From Shimia biformata (GTDB taxonomy: Bacteria > Pseudomonadota > Alphaproteobacteria > Rhodobacterales > Rhodobacteraceae), in assembly GCF_016888515.1 (NCBI RefSeq), contig NZ_JAFEJK010000001.1:2451475-2515474 (forward strand): a stretch of DNA of 64,000 nt, written 5' to 3'. Under the pieces are notes generated by a model that was given only the letters and a program-made list of their open reading frames with translations, searched no databases and was not told the origin of the DNA. The stretch's first letter is position 1, and every line of letters starts with the position of its first letter. Shown here in pieces: positions 26,577-35,489 of this stretch. The translations under genes were made by a program, and so were the position numbers.

Positions 26577-27050
26577 ATGAAGCTATTCACAGTATCACTG
26601 GCGTCGGCTCTGACCGCCGGCATGGCATTTGCAGGGGGCGTCGCCCCACAGGACGTTGTTTTCGGCGAATATGGCGAGGTCGAAGTCTCGCTTTCCGGGG
26701 TGGCAGGAGATCCGGCACGCGGGGCCGAGGTCTATGGCTCGAAGAAGCTGGGCAACTGTGTCGCCTGCCACGAGATCACAACCCAGAATGTCGCCTTTCC
26801 CGGAAATGTCGGCCCTGCGCTTGACGGAGTGGCCGACCGTTGGAACCAGGCTGAACTGCGCGGCATCCTCAGCAATTCGAAGAAGACCTTCGAGGGCACA
26901 ATCATGCCCGCCTATTACAAGGTCGACGGCTTTGTCCGCCCCGGCAAAGCCTATACCGGCAAGGCTGCTGACGGACCGCTGGACCCGCTTCTCAGCGCGC
27001 AAGACATAGAAGATGTAGTCGCCTTCCTCATGACCCTGAAGGACGAGTGA
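26577..27050 (+). CDS. soxX: SoxX c-type cytochrome, subunit of the SoxAX complex
   Basis: 157 aa from ATG 26577, preceded by GGGAGGAAAC; the frame from 26490 is a non-coding extension. Signal peptide to about GMAFAGG. One heme site CVACHE and distal Met in EGTIMPAYYK. With SoxA it oxidatively couples thiosulfate to the SoxY cysteine in the periplasm. First gene of soxXYZA. Confidence 0.93.
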   Translation: MKLFTVSLASALTAGMAFAGGVAPQDVVFGEYGEVEVSLSGVAGDPARGAEVYGSKKLGNCVACHEITTQNVAFPGNVGPALDGVADRWNQAELRGILSNSKKTFEGTIMPAYYKVDGFVRPGKAYTGKAADGPLDPLLSAQDIEDVVAFLMTLKDE

Positions 27051-27076
27051 AGGCTTCCCTGAACAAGGAGAGAAAG

Positions 27077-27496
27077 ATGGAGTTTTCCAGACGTGATTTT
27101 CTGGCCATCGGGGCCGGTTCGGCTGTGGCGCTTGCCCTTCCGCTGCCGGCGATGGCCAGCCTGTCGGACGACGCGATTGCCGCTTTTACCGGCGGCGCCG
27201 AGATCGGTGAAGGCGGGCTTGAGCTGATTGCCCCCGAAATTGCCGAGAACGGCAACACGGTGCCGATCGAAGTCAACGCCCCGGGCGCGGTGTCGATCCT
27301 GGTGCTGGCCACCGGAAACCCGACCCCCGGCGTGGCGACATTCAATTTCGGCGCACTTGCGGCAAATCAGGCTGCATCGACCCGCATTCGGCTGGCCGGA
27401 ACGCAGGATGTGGTGGCCGTGGCCAAGATGGCCGACGGCAGCTTCGTCAAGGCGTCGGCAACCGTAAAAGTGACCATCGGCGGCTGCGGCGGCTAA
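27077..27496 (+). CDS. soxY: SoxY sulfur-carrier subunit
   Basis: 139 aa with a Tat signal (EFSRRDFLAIGAG). Ends in the hallmark GGCGG swinging arm whose cysteine carries the sulfur intermediate. AAGGAGAG ribosome site. Forms SoxYZ with the next gene product and is exported by the Tat system, probably with SoxZ hitchhiking because SoxZ lacks a signal. Confidence 0.95.
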   Translation: MEFSRRDFLAIGAGSAVALALPLPAMASLSDDAIAAFTGGAEIGEGGLELIAPEIAENGNTVPIEVNAPGAVSILVLATGNPTPGVATFNFGALAANQAASTRIRLAGTQDVVAVAKMADGSFVKASATVKVTIGGCGG

Positions 27497-27513
27497 GTTA
27501 AGGAGAACAGGAC

Positions 27514-27843
27514 ATGGCTTCTGATGCAAAACCCCGCGTAAAAGTCCCGAAAACGGCCGCGGCCGGAGAGACGATCACCATCAAGACCCTGATCAGCCAC
27601 AAGATGGAATCCGGTCAGCGCAAGGATGGCGACGGCAACCTTATTCCCCGTTCGATCATCAACCGCTTTACCTGCGAGTTCAACGGAGAGTTGGTCGTCG
27701 ATGTCGAGATGCACCCCGCGATCTCGACCAACCCATATTTCCAGTTCGACGCGATCGTACCGGAAGCCGGTGAGTTCAAGTTCACCTGGTACGACGACGA
27801 TGGTGATGTCTACGGCACTACCAAGAAAATCGCCATCGGCTGA
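27514..27843 (+). CDS. soxZ: SoxZ, partner of SoxY
   Basis: 109 aa, no signal peptide, all-beta Sox-Z fold (RVKVPKTAAAGETITIKTLI; ISTNPYFQFDAIVPEAGEF; FTWYDDDGDVYGT). Seventeen bases after soxY. Completes the SoxYZ heterodimer. Confidence 0.95.
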   Translation: MASDAKPRVKVPKTAAAGETITIKTLISHKMESGQRKDGDGNLIPRSIINRFTCEFNGELVVDVEMHPAISTNPYFQFDAIVPEAGEFKFTWYDDDGDVYGTTKKIAIG

Positions 27844-27871
27844 GGGCTGGCCCCGCTGACAAGACGCACAC

Positions 27872-27892
27872 CCGTCCCCGTTTCGGGGATGG
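27872..27892 (+). terminator. Intercistronic stem-loop between soxZ and soxA
   Basis: CCGTCCCCG at 27872-27880 and CGGGGATGG at 27884-27892 form a 9-bp stem with one G-T pair and a TTT loop. No T-run follows, so it is more likely an mRNA stabiliser or partial attenuator that sets the ratio of SoxYZ to SoxA. Confidence 0.45.
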
Positions 27893-27914
27893 GGGGACCT
27901 AGGGAGGAAATGCG

Positions 27915-28766
27915 ATGAAATTCAAGGCAATGACAGCAATTGCCGCCGTGATCTTGACGGTCCCGATGTGGGCCGCGGCAGATCCTGATGACGACAACCT
28001 GATCCTGAACGGTGAAACCGAGATGACCACCAAAGCGGCGGCGCCGGCGCATCTGGCGGATGTCATGGACGAGGTCATGTCAGGCTGGCACTTCCGGTCG
28101 GACGAGACCCAGATGATGCAGGCCGATGACTTCGACAACCCCGGCATGGTGTTTGTCGAGAACGCTATGAACGCCTGGAACACCGCCGAAGGAAGTGAGG
28201 GGAAATCCTGCGCCGACTGCCACGGCGATGTGGCGGATATGGCGGGTGTGAAGCCGACCTATCCCAAGTGGAACGAGGATGCCGGCGCGGTCCGCACCCT
28301 GCAGATGCAAGTCAATGCCTGTCGCACCGAACGCATGGGCGCCGACGCGTGGAAGTACGATGGCGGCGACGCAATCGAAATGGAGGCGCTCTTGTCGTCA
28401 GTCTCGCGCGGGATGCCTGTGGATGTCGCCATCGACGGCCCGGCGCAGAAGACATGGGAAATGGGCAAGGAACTCTATTACACCCGCACTGGCCAGCTTG
28501 AGCTGAGCTGCGCGAATTGCCACGAGGACAATTATGGCAACATGATCCGCGCCGACCACCTGAGCCAGGGACAGATCAACGGCTTCCCGACCTACCGGCT
28601 GAAAAACGCCAAACTGAACGGCGTCCACAGCCGCTTCAAGGGCTGCGTACGGGACACCCGTGCGGAAACGTACAAGCCCGGTTCGCAGGAGTTCATAGCG
28701 CTTGAACTTTATGTCACCTCGCGTGGCAACGGCCTGTCGGTCGAAGGTCCGTCGGTCCGCAACTAA
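27915..28766 (+). CDS. soxA: SoxA diheme c-type cytochrome
   Basis: 283 aa with signal peptide (AMTAIAAVILTVPMWAAA). Two heme motifs, CADCHGD and CANCHED, so it is the diheme type. The catalytic ligand Cys is in RFKGCVRDTRAE, the residue that carries a persulfide in SoxAX enzymes. TAGGAGGAAAT site. Ends the soxXYZA unit, followed by a terminator. Confidence 0.95.
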   Translation: MKFKAMTAIAAVILTVPMWAAADPDDDNLILNGETEMTTKAAAPAHLADVMDEVMSGWHFRSDETQMMQADDFDNPGMVFVENAMNAWNTAEGSEGKSCADCHGDVADMAGVKPTYPKWNEDAGAVRTLQMQVNACRTERMGADAWKYDGGDAIEMEALLSSVSRGMPVDVAIDGPAQKTWEMGKELYYTRTGQLELSCANCHEDNYGNMIRADHLSQGQINGFPTYRLKNAKLNGVHSRFKGCVRDTRAETYKPGSQEFIALELYVTSRGNGLSVEGPSVRN

Positions 28767-28774
28767 CCCACCTG

Positions 28775-28808
28775 CCCGCGCCTTCCACGAGGGCGCGGGT
28801 TTCTTTTC
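28775..28808 (+). terminator. Rho-independent terminator after soxA
   Basis: CCCGCGCC at 28775-28782 pairs with GGCGCGGG at 28792-28799, followed by TTTCTTTTC. Ends soxXYZA and separates it from the soxB promoter. Confidence 0.75.
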
Positions 28809-28816
28809 TCATATAC

Positions 28817-28832
28817 ATTCATTTTTGTGAAT
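28817..28832 (+). promoter_or_regulatory. SoxR operator upstream of soxB
   Basis: ATTC-ATTTTTGT-GAAT, third copy of the ATTC-N8-GAAT palindrome, 21 bases before the chosen soxB ATG and directly after the soxA terminator. It overlaps an in-frame GTG at 28827, which argues against that GTG as the start. Confidence 0.68.
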
Positions 28833-28853
28833 GTTAAAAAGAAGGCCTATCCG

Positions 28854-30551
28854 ATGATATCCCGTCGCGATTTTCTTCAGGTTTCCATGGCGGCATCCGC
28901 CATCGTGGGTGCAAGCGGTTTCGGACGCTGGTCGCAATTGGCGGCACAGCAGGCGCTGACGCAGGATCAACTGCTTGAGTTCGAGACCTTCGGAAACATC
29001 AGCCTGATCCATGTCACCGATATCCACGGGCAATTGAAACCGATCTATTTCCGCGAGCCTTCGGTGAATATCGGTGTCGGCAACAACAGCGGAGCCGTGC
29101 CGCATATCACCGGGGCCGATTTCCGCAGGGCCTATGGCATTGCCGATGGCAGCGCCTCGGCTTATGCACTGACATACAACGATTTTTCCGCCCTGGCGCA
29201 GACTTATGGCCGGGTTGGTGGCATGGACCGCGTTGCCACCGTTGTCAACGCCATCCGCGCCGACCGCCCTGACGCCCTGCTGCTGGATGGAGGCGACACG
29301 TGGCACGGTTCCTACACCTGCCATCACACACAGGGCCAGGACATGGTCAACGTGATGAACGCGCTGAAGCCGGACGCGATGACTTTCCACTGGGAGTTCA
29401 CGCTTGGCTCAGATCGGGTGAACGAGATTGTCGAGGGCCTGCCATTTGCCGCCCTTGGTCAGAATATCTTTGACGCCGAGTGGGATGAGCCCGCCGAGTT
29501 GTTCAAGCCCTACAAGTTCTTCGACCGCGGCGGCGCCAAGGTCGCGGTGATCGGTCAGGCCTTCCCCTACATGCCCATTGCCAACCCTGGCTGGATGTTC
29601 CCGGAATATTCGTTCGGCATCCGCGACGAACACATGCAGGAGATGGTGGACGAGGTCCGCGACGCAGGCGCGGACGTGGTCGTGGTCCTGAGCCACAACG
29701 GATTCGACGTGGACAAGAAGATGGCCGGTGTCGTTTCGGGCATCGACGTGATCCTGTCAGGCCACACCCATGACGCCCTGCCCGAGCCAGTTCTCGTGGG
29801 TCAGACCCATATCATCGCCAGCGGCTCGAACGGCAAGTTCGTCAGCCGCGTCGATCTGGATGTGCGCGACGGGCAGCTGATGGGCCTCAGGCACAAGCTG
29901 ATCCCGATTCTCAGCGACGTGATCGCCCCCGACCCGATGATGCGCGCCCTGATCGACAACGAACGCGCCCCGCATGAGGCCGCCCTGCGCGAAGTGCTGG
30001 GTCAGACCGACGGCACGCTTTACCGGCGCGGCAACTTCAATGGCACATGGGACGACCTGATCTGCGACGCGCTGCTTTCGGAACGCGACGCCGAGATCGC
30101 CATGAGCCCCGGCGTGCGTTGGGGGCCCAGCCTTATCCCCGGCGACGACATTACCCGCGAGGATGTCTGGAATGTCACTTCGATGAGCTATGGCGCGGCC
30201 TATCGCACTGAAATGACAGGAGAGTTCATCAAGGTGATCCTGGAAGATGTCGCCGACAACATCTTCAACCCCGATCCCTATTACCAGCAGGGCGGCGACA
30301 TGGTCCGCATCGGCGGCATGGGCTATCGCATCGACGTGAACCAGCCGCAGGGCAGCCGCATCAGCGACATGACGCTGCTATCCTCGGGCGAGGCGATCGA
30401 CCCCGCAAAATCCTATGTCGTCGCGGGCTGGGCTTCTGTCAACGAAGGCACCGAAGGTCCGCAGATCTGGGACGTGGTGGAAAGCCATATCAAGAAACTC
30501 GGGACCGTGTCGGCCACGCCGCGCGACACCGTAACCGTTGTGGGGGCGTAA
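28854..30551 (+). CDS. soxB: SoxB S-sulfosulfanyl-cysteine sulfohydrolase
   Basis: ATG 28854 follows AAGAAGG at a normal distance and opens a Tat signal (MISRRDFLQVSM), giving 565 aa. Dimetal 5'-nucleotidase-family core: LIHVTDIHGQLKP, LLDGGDTWHGS, FTLGSDRVNEIVEG (an Asn is more usual at this metal-site position, as in GNHE/GNWEFT), VVVLSHNGFDVD and LSGHTHDALPEP. It hydrolyses the terminal sulfate from sulfonated SoxYZ. Starts a unit with soxCDEF after its own SoxR-type operator. Confidence 0.94.
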   Translation: MISRRDFLQVSMAASAIVGASGFGRWSQLAAQQALTQDQLLEFETFGNISLIHVTDIHGQLKPIYFREPSVNIGVGNNSGAVPHITGADFRRAYGIADGSASAYALTYNDFSALAQTYGRVGGMDRVATVVNAIRADRPDALLLDGGDTWHGSYTCHHTQGQDMVNVMNALKPDAMTFHWEFTLGSDRVNEIVEGLPFAALGQNIFDAEWDEPAELFKPYKFFDRGGAKVAVIGQAFPYMPIANPGWMFPEYSFGIRDEHMQEMVDEVRDAGADVVVVLSHNGFDVDKKMAGVVSGIDVILSGHTHDALPEPVLVGQTHIIASGSNGKFVSRVDLDVRDGQLMGLRHKLIPILSDVIAPDPMMRALIDNERAPHEAALREVLGQTDGTLYRRGNFNGTWDDLICDALLSERDAEIAMSPGVRWGPSLIPGDDITREDVWNVTSMSYGAAYRTEMTGEFIKVILEDVADNIFNPDPYYQQGGDMVRIGGMGYRIDVNQPQGSRISDMTLLSSGEAIDPAKSYVVAGWASVNEGTEGPQIWDVVESHIKKLGTVSATPRDTVTVVGA

Positions 30552-30594
30552 TGGCCCGTTACAGAAACACACTGAATTGAGGAGACAGAGCCGA

Positions 30595-31875
30595 ATGTCT
30601 GGACACTCCAAGACCACGAAACCCTCGCGCCGGCAGTTTCTGACCGGGGCCGCCGCTGTCAGCGCCAGCGCGGTTGCCGCTGGCACGGCGCGCGCGGCGG
30701 GCGATCCGCTGATCACGCAGGTGCAGGACTGGGCGCAGGCCACGGGCGATGGCGTCGATGCCACGCCTTATGGCCTGCCGATCGAGTTTGAAGGCGACGT
30801 GGTGCGCCGCAATGTCGAATGGCTGACCGCCGACACGATCTCGTCGATCAACTTCACGCCAATCCACGCGCTGGACGGCACGATCACGCCGCAGGGCTGT
30901 GCATTTGAGCGCCATCACTCGGGTGCGATCGAGTTGCGCAAGGACGATTACAGGTTGATGATCAATGGCTTGGTCGACACGCCTCTGGTGTTTTCCTATG
31001 CCGACCTGGAACGGTTCCCGCGCGAGAACCACGTTTATTTCTGCGAATGCGCGGCGAATACCGGCATGGAATGGGCGGGTGCGCAGCTGAATGGCGCGCA
31101 ATTCACCCACGGCATGATCCACAACATGGAGTATTCCGGCGTGCCGCTGCGGGTGCTGCTGGAAGAGGCCGGGCTGGATACAGCCGGAGAGCTTGCCGAC
31201 AAATGGGTCTATGTCGAGGGCGCGGACGCGTCTTCGAATGGTCGTTCGATCCCCATGGAAAAGGCGCTGGATGACGTGCTGGTGGCATTCAAGGCCAATG
31301 GCGAGGCACTGCGGAAAGAGCATGGCTATCCCGTTCGGCTGGTTGTGCCGGGCTGGGAAGGCAACATGTGGATCAAGTGGCTGCGGCGCATCGAGGTCAC
31401 TGCCCAACCCATTGAATCGCGTGAAGAAACCAGCAAATACACGGACACGCTTGCCGATGGCACCAGCCGCAAATGGACATGGGTGATGGATGCGAAATCC
31501 GTTGTCACCTCACCCAGCCCGCAGGCACCGATCACACACGGTCTCGGTCCGTTGGTCATTACCGGGCTTGCGTGGTCGGGACGGGGCGCGATTACTGGCG
31601 TGGACGTGTCCACCGATGGCGGCAAGACTTGGCAGGAGGCGCGTCTGGCCGCGCCCGGCACCGACAAGGCGCTGACCCGCTTCTACCTGGATATCAACTG
31701 GAACGGTGAAGAAATGCTGCTGCAAAGCCGCGCGCGCGACTCGTCGGGCTATGTCCAGCCGACCAAGGCGCAACTGCGCGAGGTGCGCGGGCTGAACTCG
31801 ATCTATCACAACAACTGCATCCAGACATGGTGGGTGAAAGCAAACGGAGAGGCGGAAAATGTCGAAGTGTCTTGA
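30595..31875 (+). CDS. soxC: SoxC molybdenum subunit of sulfane dehydrogenase
   Basis: ATG 30595 after GAGGAGACAG; 426 aa with a Tat signal (PSRRQFLTGAAAV), consistent with molybdopterin insertion before export. The Mo-ligand Cys is in HVYFCECAANTGMEW; the C-terminal half is the dimerisation domain typical of sulfite oxidases (SGRGAITGVDVSTDGGKTW). With SoxD it oxidises the sulfane sulfur on SoxYZ, giving complete oxidation to sulfate without stored sulfur. Overlaps soxD by 17 bases. Confidence 0.95.
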   Translation: MSGHSKTTKPSRRQFLTGAAAVSASAVAAGTARAAGDPLITQVQDWAQATGDGVDATPYGLPIEFEGDVVRRNVEWLTADTISSINFTPIHALDGTITPQGCAFERHHSGAIELRKDDYRLMINGLVDTPLVFSYADLERFPRENHVYFCECAANTGMEWAGAQLNGAQFTHGMIHNMEYSGVPLRVLLEEAGLDTAGELADKWVYVEGADASSNGRSIPMEKALDDVLVAFKANGEALRKEHGYPVRLVVPGWEGNMWIKWLRRIEVTAQPIESREETSKYTDTLADGTSRKWTWVMDAKSVVTSPSPQAPITHGLGPLVITGLAWSGRGAITGVDVSTDGGKTWQEARLAAPGTDKALTRFYLDINWNGEEMLLQSRARDSSGYVQPTKAQLREVRGLNSIYHNNCIQTWWVKANGEAENVEVS

Positions 31876-32890
31876 GATTGCCGCAACAGCCCTTGTCGCC
31901 TCGGGTCTTTTGGCGGCACCGGTTGCGGCTGAGAAATTCGGCCTTGGCCGCGCTGCCACACCTGACGAGATCGCGGCATGGGACCTTGACGTAGCACCCG
32001 ACGGGACCGGGTTGCCGCAGGGGTCCGGCGACGTGTTCACCGGCGAGGAAGTCTTTGCGGAAAAATGTGCCATTTGCCACGGCGATTTTGCCGAAGGTGT
32101 TGATAACTGGCCGAAACTGGCGGGCGGCATGGACACGCTGGACCACGAAGATCCGCTCAAAACGGTCGGGTCCTACTGGCCTTATCTTTCAACGGTTTGG
32201 GACTATGTGAACCGCTCGATGCCTTTCGGGAACGCCCAATCACTGACGGCTGACGAGGTCTATGCGATCACCGCCTATATCCTCTATTCCAATGACCTCG
32301 TCGATGACGAGTTCGAGTTGAACCATGAGAATTTCATTGATGTCGAGTTACCCAATGCGGGTGGGTTCATCATCGACGACCGGGAAACCGCCGAGGCGCA
32401 TTTCTGGACCGATGAACCCTGCATGACCAACTGCAAGGACAGCGTCGAAATCACCATGCGGGCCGCCGTTCTGGATGTGACGCCCGAAGAGGATGACAAC
32501 TCTGACGACACTGCGCAGGCTGCATCGCCCGTCGAAGAACCTCGGGCGCCGGTGGAAACCGCCGCGCTTGACCCTGCCCTTGTCGAACAGGGCGAAAAGG
32601 TCTTCAAGAAGTGCAAGTCCTGCCACCAGCTGGGCGACGGCGCAAAGAACAAGACCGGCCCGATCCTGACCGGTATCGTTGATGCTCCGATCGCGCATGT
32701 CGAGGGCTTCAAATACTCCAAACCCATGCAGGCACTGGGCGAAAACGGAGCCGTCTGGACCGAAGCGGAACTTGCCGCTTTTCTGGCCAAGCCCAAGGCC
32801 TATCTGAAGGGCACCAAGATGTCTTTTGCCGGTCTGAAGAAAGAAGACGATATCGCCGCCGTCCTTGCGTATCTGCAAAGCGTCGAGTGA
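31859..32890 (+). CDS. soxD: SoxD diheme cytochrome c
   Basis: 343 aa, signal peptide ending about SGLLAAPVAAE. N-terminal heme domain with CAICHGDFAEG, acidic linker (DVTPEEDDNSDDTAQ), C-terminal class I cytochrome c with CKSCHQLGDGAKNKTGP and Met in GTKMSFAGL. Takes electrons from SoxC. Start lies inside the soxC end, so the two are translationally coupled. Confidence 0.94.
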   Translation: MSKCLEIAATALVASGLLAAPVAAEKFGLGRAATPDEIAAWDLDVAPDGTGLPQGSGDVFTGEEVFAEKCAICHGDFAEGVDNWPKLAGGMDTLDHEDPLKTVGSYWPYLSTVWDYVNRSMPFGNAQSLTADEVYAITAYILYSNDLVDDEFELNHENFIDVELPNAGGFIIDDRETAEAHFWTDEPCMTNCKDSVEITMRAAVLDVTPEEDDNSDDTAQAASPVEEPRAPVETAALDPALVEQGEKVFKKCKSCHQLGDGAKNKTGPILTGIVDAPIAHVEGFKYSKPMQALGENGAVWTEAELAAFLAKPKAYLKGTKMSFAGLKKEDDIAAVLAYLQSVE

Positions 32891-32894
32891 CGCG

Positions 32895-33620
32895 ATGCGT
32901 GGCTGGGCCCCTCTCGTTCTGCTGGCTGTCCTGACCGGGTCAGCCACATTCGCCGAGGAAACGGCGATCGGGATCGGGGACCCGGCGCGAGGCGAGCGAT
33001 TGTTCCAGCAAAGCTGCGGCAGTTGCCATCAGGTCGGCGACGGGGCGACGCATGGAACAGATGAGGGCGCAGGCCCGCATCTGAACAATATCTTCGACCG
33101 CAAGATCGCGCAGTTCGCCGACTTCAGCTATTCCGAAGGCATCAACCGCGCCCGGCGTGACGGGATGGTCTGGAACCTTGGCAATCTCGACGCCTACCTG
33201 ACCAATCCAAAGCTTCTGGTGTCCGGCACGAACATGAATTTCCGCGGCATGGAGGACGCAGGTGACCGGGGTGACGTTCTGGCCTTTCTGCGCCAGTTTT
33301 CCTCCAGCCCGCAGGACATTCCCGAGGCCGCGCCAACCGCATTGAAACAAGAGGTGGTCCTTGGCCCCGAAGTGCTCAGCATCGTCGGCGACCCAGATTA
33401 CGGCGAGTATCTTGCCGCCGAATGCACCACCTGCCACCGACGAGACGGCGATTACCAGGGCATTCCGGCGATCACCGGCTGGTATGAAGAGGATTTTGTC
33501 CTCGCGATGCATGCCTACAAACGGCAGATCCGCCCGCACCCGGTCATGCAGATGATGGCCGGACGTTTGTCGGACGAGGAAATCGCGGCACTGGCAACCT
33601 ATTTCGCGGCGCTCGAGTAA
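32895..33620 (+). CDS. soxE: SoxE diheme cytochrome c
   Basis: ATG 32895, four bases after soxD; 241 aa with a signal peptide (APLVLLAVLTGSATFAE). Heme motifs CGSCHQVGDG and CTTCHRRDGD, Met in GTNMNFRGM. It is the cytochrome partner of the flavoprotein SoxF. Weak ribosome site, probably expressed by coupling to soxD. Confidence 0.88.
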   Translation: MRGWAPLVLLAVLTGSATFAEETAIGIGDPARGERLFQQSCGSCHQVGDGATHGTDEGAGPHLNNIFDRKIAQFADFSYSEGINRARRDGMVWNLGNLDAYLTNPKLLVSGTNMNFRGMEDAGDRGDVLAFLRQFSSSPQDIPEAAPTALKQEVVLGPEVLSIVGDPDYGEYLAAECTTCHRRDGDYQGIPAITGWYEEDFVLAMHAYKRQIRPHPVMQMMAGRLSDEEIAALATYFAALE

Positions 33621-33654
33621 ACCTCGGGCGCCTTCATTTTTTGGAGGAGACACA

Positions 33655-34917
33655 ATGAAATTCAACAGACGAGGTTTCATCGGCACCGGGATGGCCGCGA
33701 CCGCAGTGGTTGGCGCGCCAATGCTCATGGCCGAGGGAAAACCACGCGTTGTTGTTGTTGGCGGTGGTGCCGGCGGGGCCACGGCCGCGCGATACATCGC
33801 CAGAGACAGCAAGGGCGCGATTGACGTTACCCTGGTCGAACCCTCGCGAAGCTACTACACGTGTTTCTTTTCCAATCTCTACATCGGCGGCTTCCGTGAA
33901 ATGGCGTCGCTGGCGCATAGCTACGGCAAGCTGGCTTCGGAAACCGGCGTCAATGTCGTGCATGACTGGGCCATCGGAATCGACCGCGATGCGCGGACCG
34001 CGACGCTGGCCGGGGGCGCAGTGCTGCCCTACGATCGGCTGGTCCTGTCGCCGGGTATTGATTTTGTCGAAGACGCCGTTCCGGGTTGGGACATCCGCCA
34101 ACAGAACAGGATGCCGCACGCTTACAAGGCCGGGTCGCAGACCGAACTGCTGAAGGCCCAGATCGAAGCGATGCCACAGGGCGGCACATTTGCGATGGTG
34201 GCCCCGCCCAACCCGTTCCGCTGTCCGCCCGGACCTTATGAGCGCGTGTCAATGGTGGCGCACCTGTTGAAAGAGAAAAACCCGACCGCCAAGATCCTCA
34301 TCGCCGACCCCAAGAACAGTTTTTCGAAAATGGCATTGTTCCAGGAAGCCTGGGGCCGGTACTACGACGGTATGATCGATTGGATCGGGCCAGATTTCGG
34401 CGGTGGCGATGTATCGGTCAACGCGGAAGATATGACTTTGACCATTGACGGTGAGGTCACCAAGGTCGATGTCTGCAATGTCATCCCGGCCATGAAGGCG
34501 GGCCGGATTTGCGCGCTTGCTGGCATAACCGAGGGCAACTGGGCACCGGTGATCGGTCATACGATGCAAAGCCGAATTGACCAGAACATCCACGTGCTTG
34601 GCGACGCCAGCGCCCAGGGTGACATGCCGAAGTCCGGCTTTGCCGCCAACAGCCAGGCGAAGGTCGCGGCGATGGCCATCCGGGGGGCGCTGACGGGAAG
34701 CAAGGTTTTCCCGGCCAAGTTCTCGAACACCTGCTGGTCGCTTCTGGCAACCGAAGACGGCGTCAAGGTGGGTGCCACCTACGAGGCGACGGATGAGAAA
34801 ATCGCGAAGGTCGACGGCTTTGTCAGCCAAACGGGTGAAAACACCGAAATGCGCCGCGCGACATACGAGGAATCGCTTGGTTGGTACGCGGGCATTACGT
34901 CCGACATCTTCGGCTAA
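33655..34917 (+). CDS. soxF: SoxF sulfide dehydrogenase-type flavoprotein
   Basis: 420 aa, FCSD/SQR family. Tat-type N-terminus (KFNRRGFIGTG), FAD-binding VVVVGGGAGGATAARY, redox Cys in FRCPPGPYER and a second conserved Cys in NTCWSLL. Works with SoxE in the periplasm to oxidise sulfide or to recover over-oxidised SoxYZ. TTGGAGGAGAC site. Last classical sox gene before a strong hairpin. Confidence 0.93.
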   Translation: MKFNRRGFIGTGMAATAVVGAPMLMAEGKPRVVVVGGGAGGATAARYIARDSKGAIDVTLVEPSRSYYTCFFSNLYIGGFREMASLAHSYGKLASETGVNVVHDWAIGIDRDARTATLAGGAVLPYDRLVLSPGIDFVEDAVPGWDIRQQNRMPHAYKAGSQTELLKAQIEAMPQGGTFAMVAPPNPFRCPPGPYERVSMVAHLLKEKNPTAKILIADPKNSFSKMALFQEAWGRYYDGMIDWIGPDFGGGDVSVNAEDMTLTIDGEVTKVDVCNVIPAMKAGRICALAGITEGNWAPVIGHTMQSRIDQNIHVLGDASAQGDMPKSGFAANSQAKVAAMAIRGALTGSKVFPAKFSNTCWSLLATEDGVKVGATYEATDEKIAKVDGFVSQTGENTEMRRATYEESLGWYAGITSDIFG

Positions 34918-34919
34918 GC

Positions 34920-34950
34920 GCCGCGCGGGGGCGCGTCCCCATCGCGCGGC
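34920..34950 (+). terminator. GC-rich hairpin after soxF
   Basis: GCCGCGC at 34920-34926 pairs with GCGCGGC at 34944-34950, and inside it GGGG at 34927-34930 pairs with CCCC at 34937-34940. Directly after the soxF stop; only a short T-rich stretch follows later. Likely ends soxBCDEF or reduces read-through into the DUF302 gene. Confidence 0.5.
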
Positions 34951-34987
34951 CTCGCGCCCATCAATTTTCTAGCACAAGGAGAGACAC

Positions 34988-35422
34988 ATGAAACACCTGT
35001 TTACAGTCGCCACAATCGCAACGCTTTCTGCCGGTGCCCTGATGGCCGAAGACGCCATCACAGTACCCTTTGACGGCAGTTTCGAAGACGCCACTTTCGC
35101 GGTAGAGTCAGCAATCATCGGCAAGGGTCTGGTGATCGATTATGTCAGCCATGTCGGTGACATGCTGAACCGCACCGGCGCCGATGTTGGCAGCGCGGTC
35201 AAAATCTTCGACGCGGCGGATATCTTCCTGTTCTGCTCGGCCCAGGTCTCGCGCGAGGTGATGGAGGCCGACCCGATGAACATTCAGCACTGCCCCTATG
35301 CGATCTTTGTGACCTCGCGCGACGGCGACGTGCAAATCGGACATCGCGATTATCCCGAAGGTCCGATGGACAAGGTCGAGGACTTGCTAATGGCGATCGT
35401 GGCGGACGCCGCCGGGAACTAG
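34988..35422 (+). CDS. Secreted DUF302-domain protein
   Basis: 144 aa with a clear signal peptide (FTVATIATLSAGALMAE). The body matches the DUF302 fold (SFEDATFAVESAIIGKGLVIDYVSHVGDML; EADPMNIQHCPYAIFV). DUF302 proteins are small alpha/beta proteins often seen near sulfur oxidation genes; their role is not known. It has two cysteines (LFCSAQ and QHCPY). AAGGAGAGAC site. Sits between soxF and a YeeE/YedE transporter and so is probably part of sulfur metabolism. Confidence 0.8.
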   Translation: MKHLFTVATIATLSAGALMAEDAITVPFDGSFEDATFAVESAIIGKGLVIDYVSHVGDMLNRTGADVGSAVKIFDAADIFLFCSAQVSREVMEADPMNIQHCPYAIFVTSRDGDVQIGHRDYPEGPMDKVEDLLMAIVADAAGN

Positions 35423-35489
35423 GCGGTCGGTCCGACCCGATTGACCAATCTCAAGGACGTTCCCTTACCGGCGCGTGAAAAGAAGTGCG

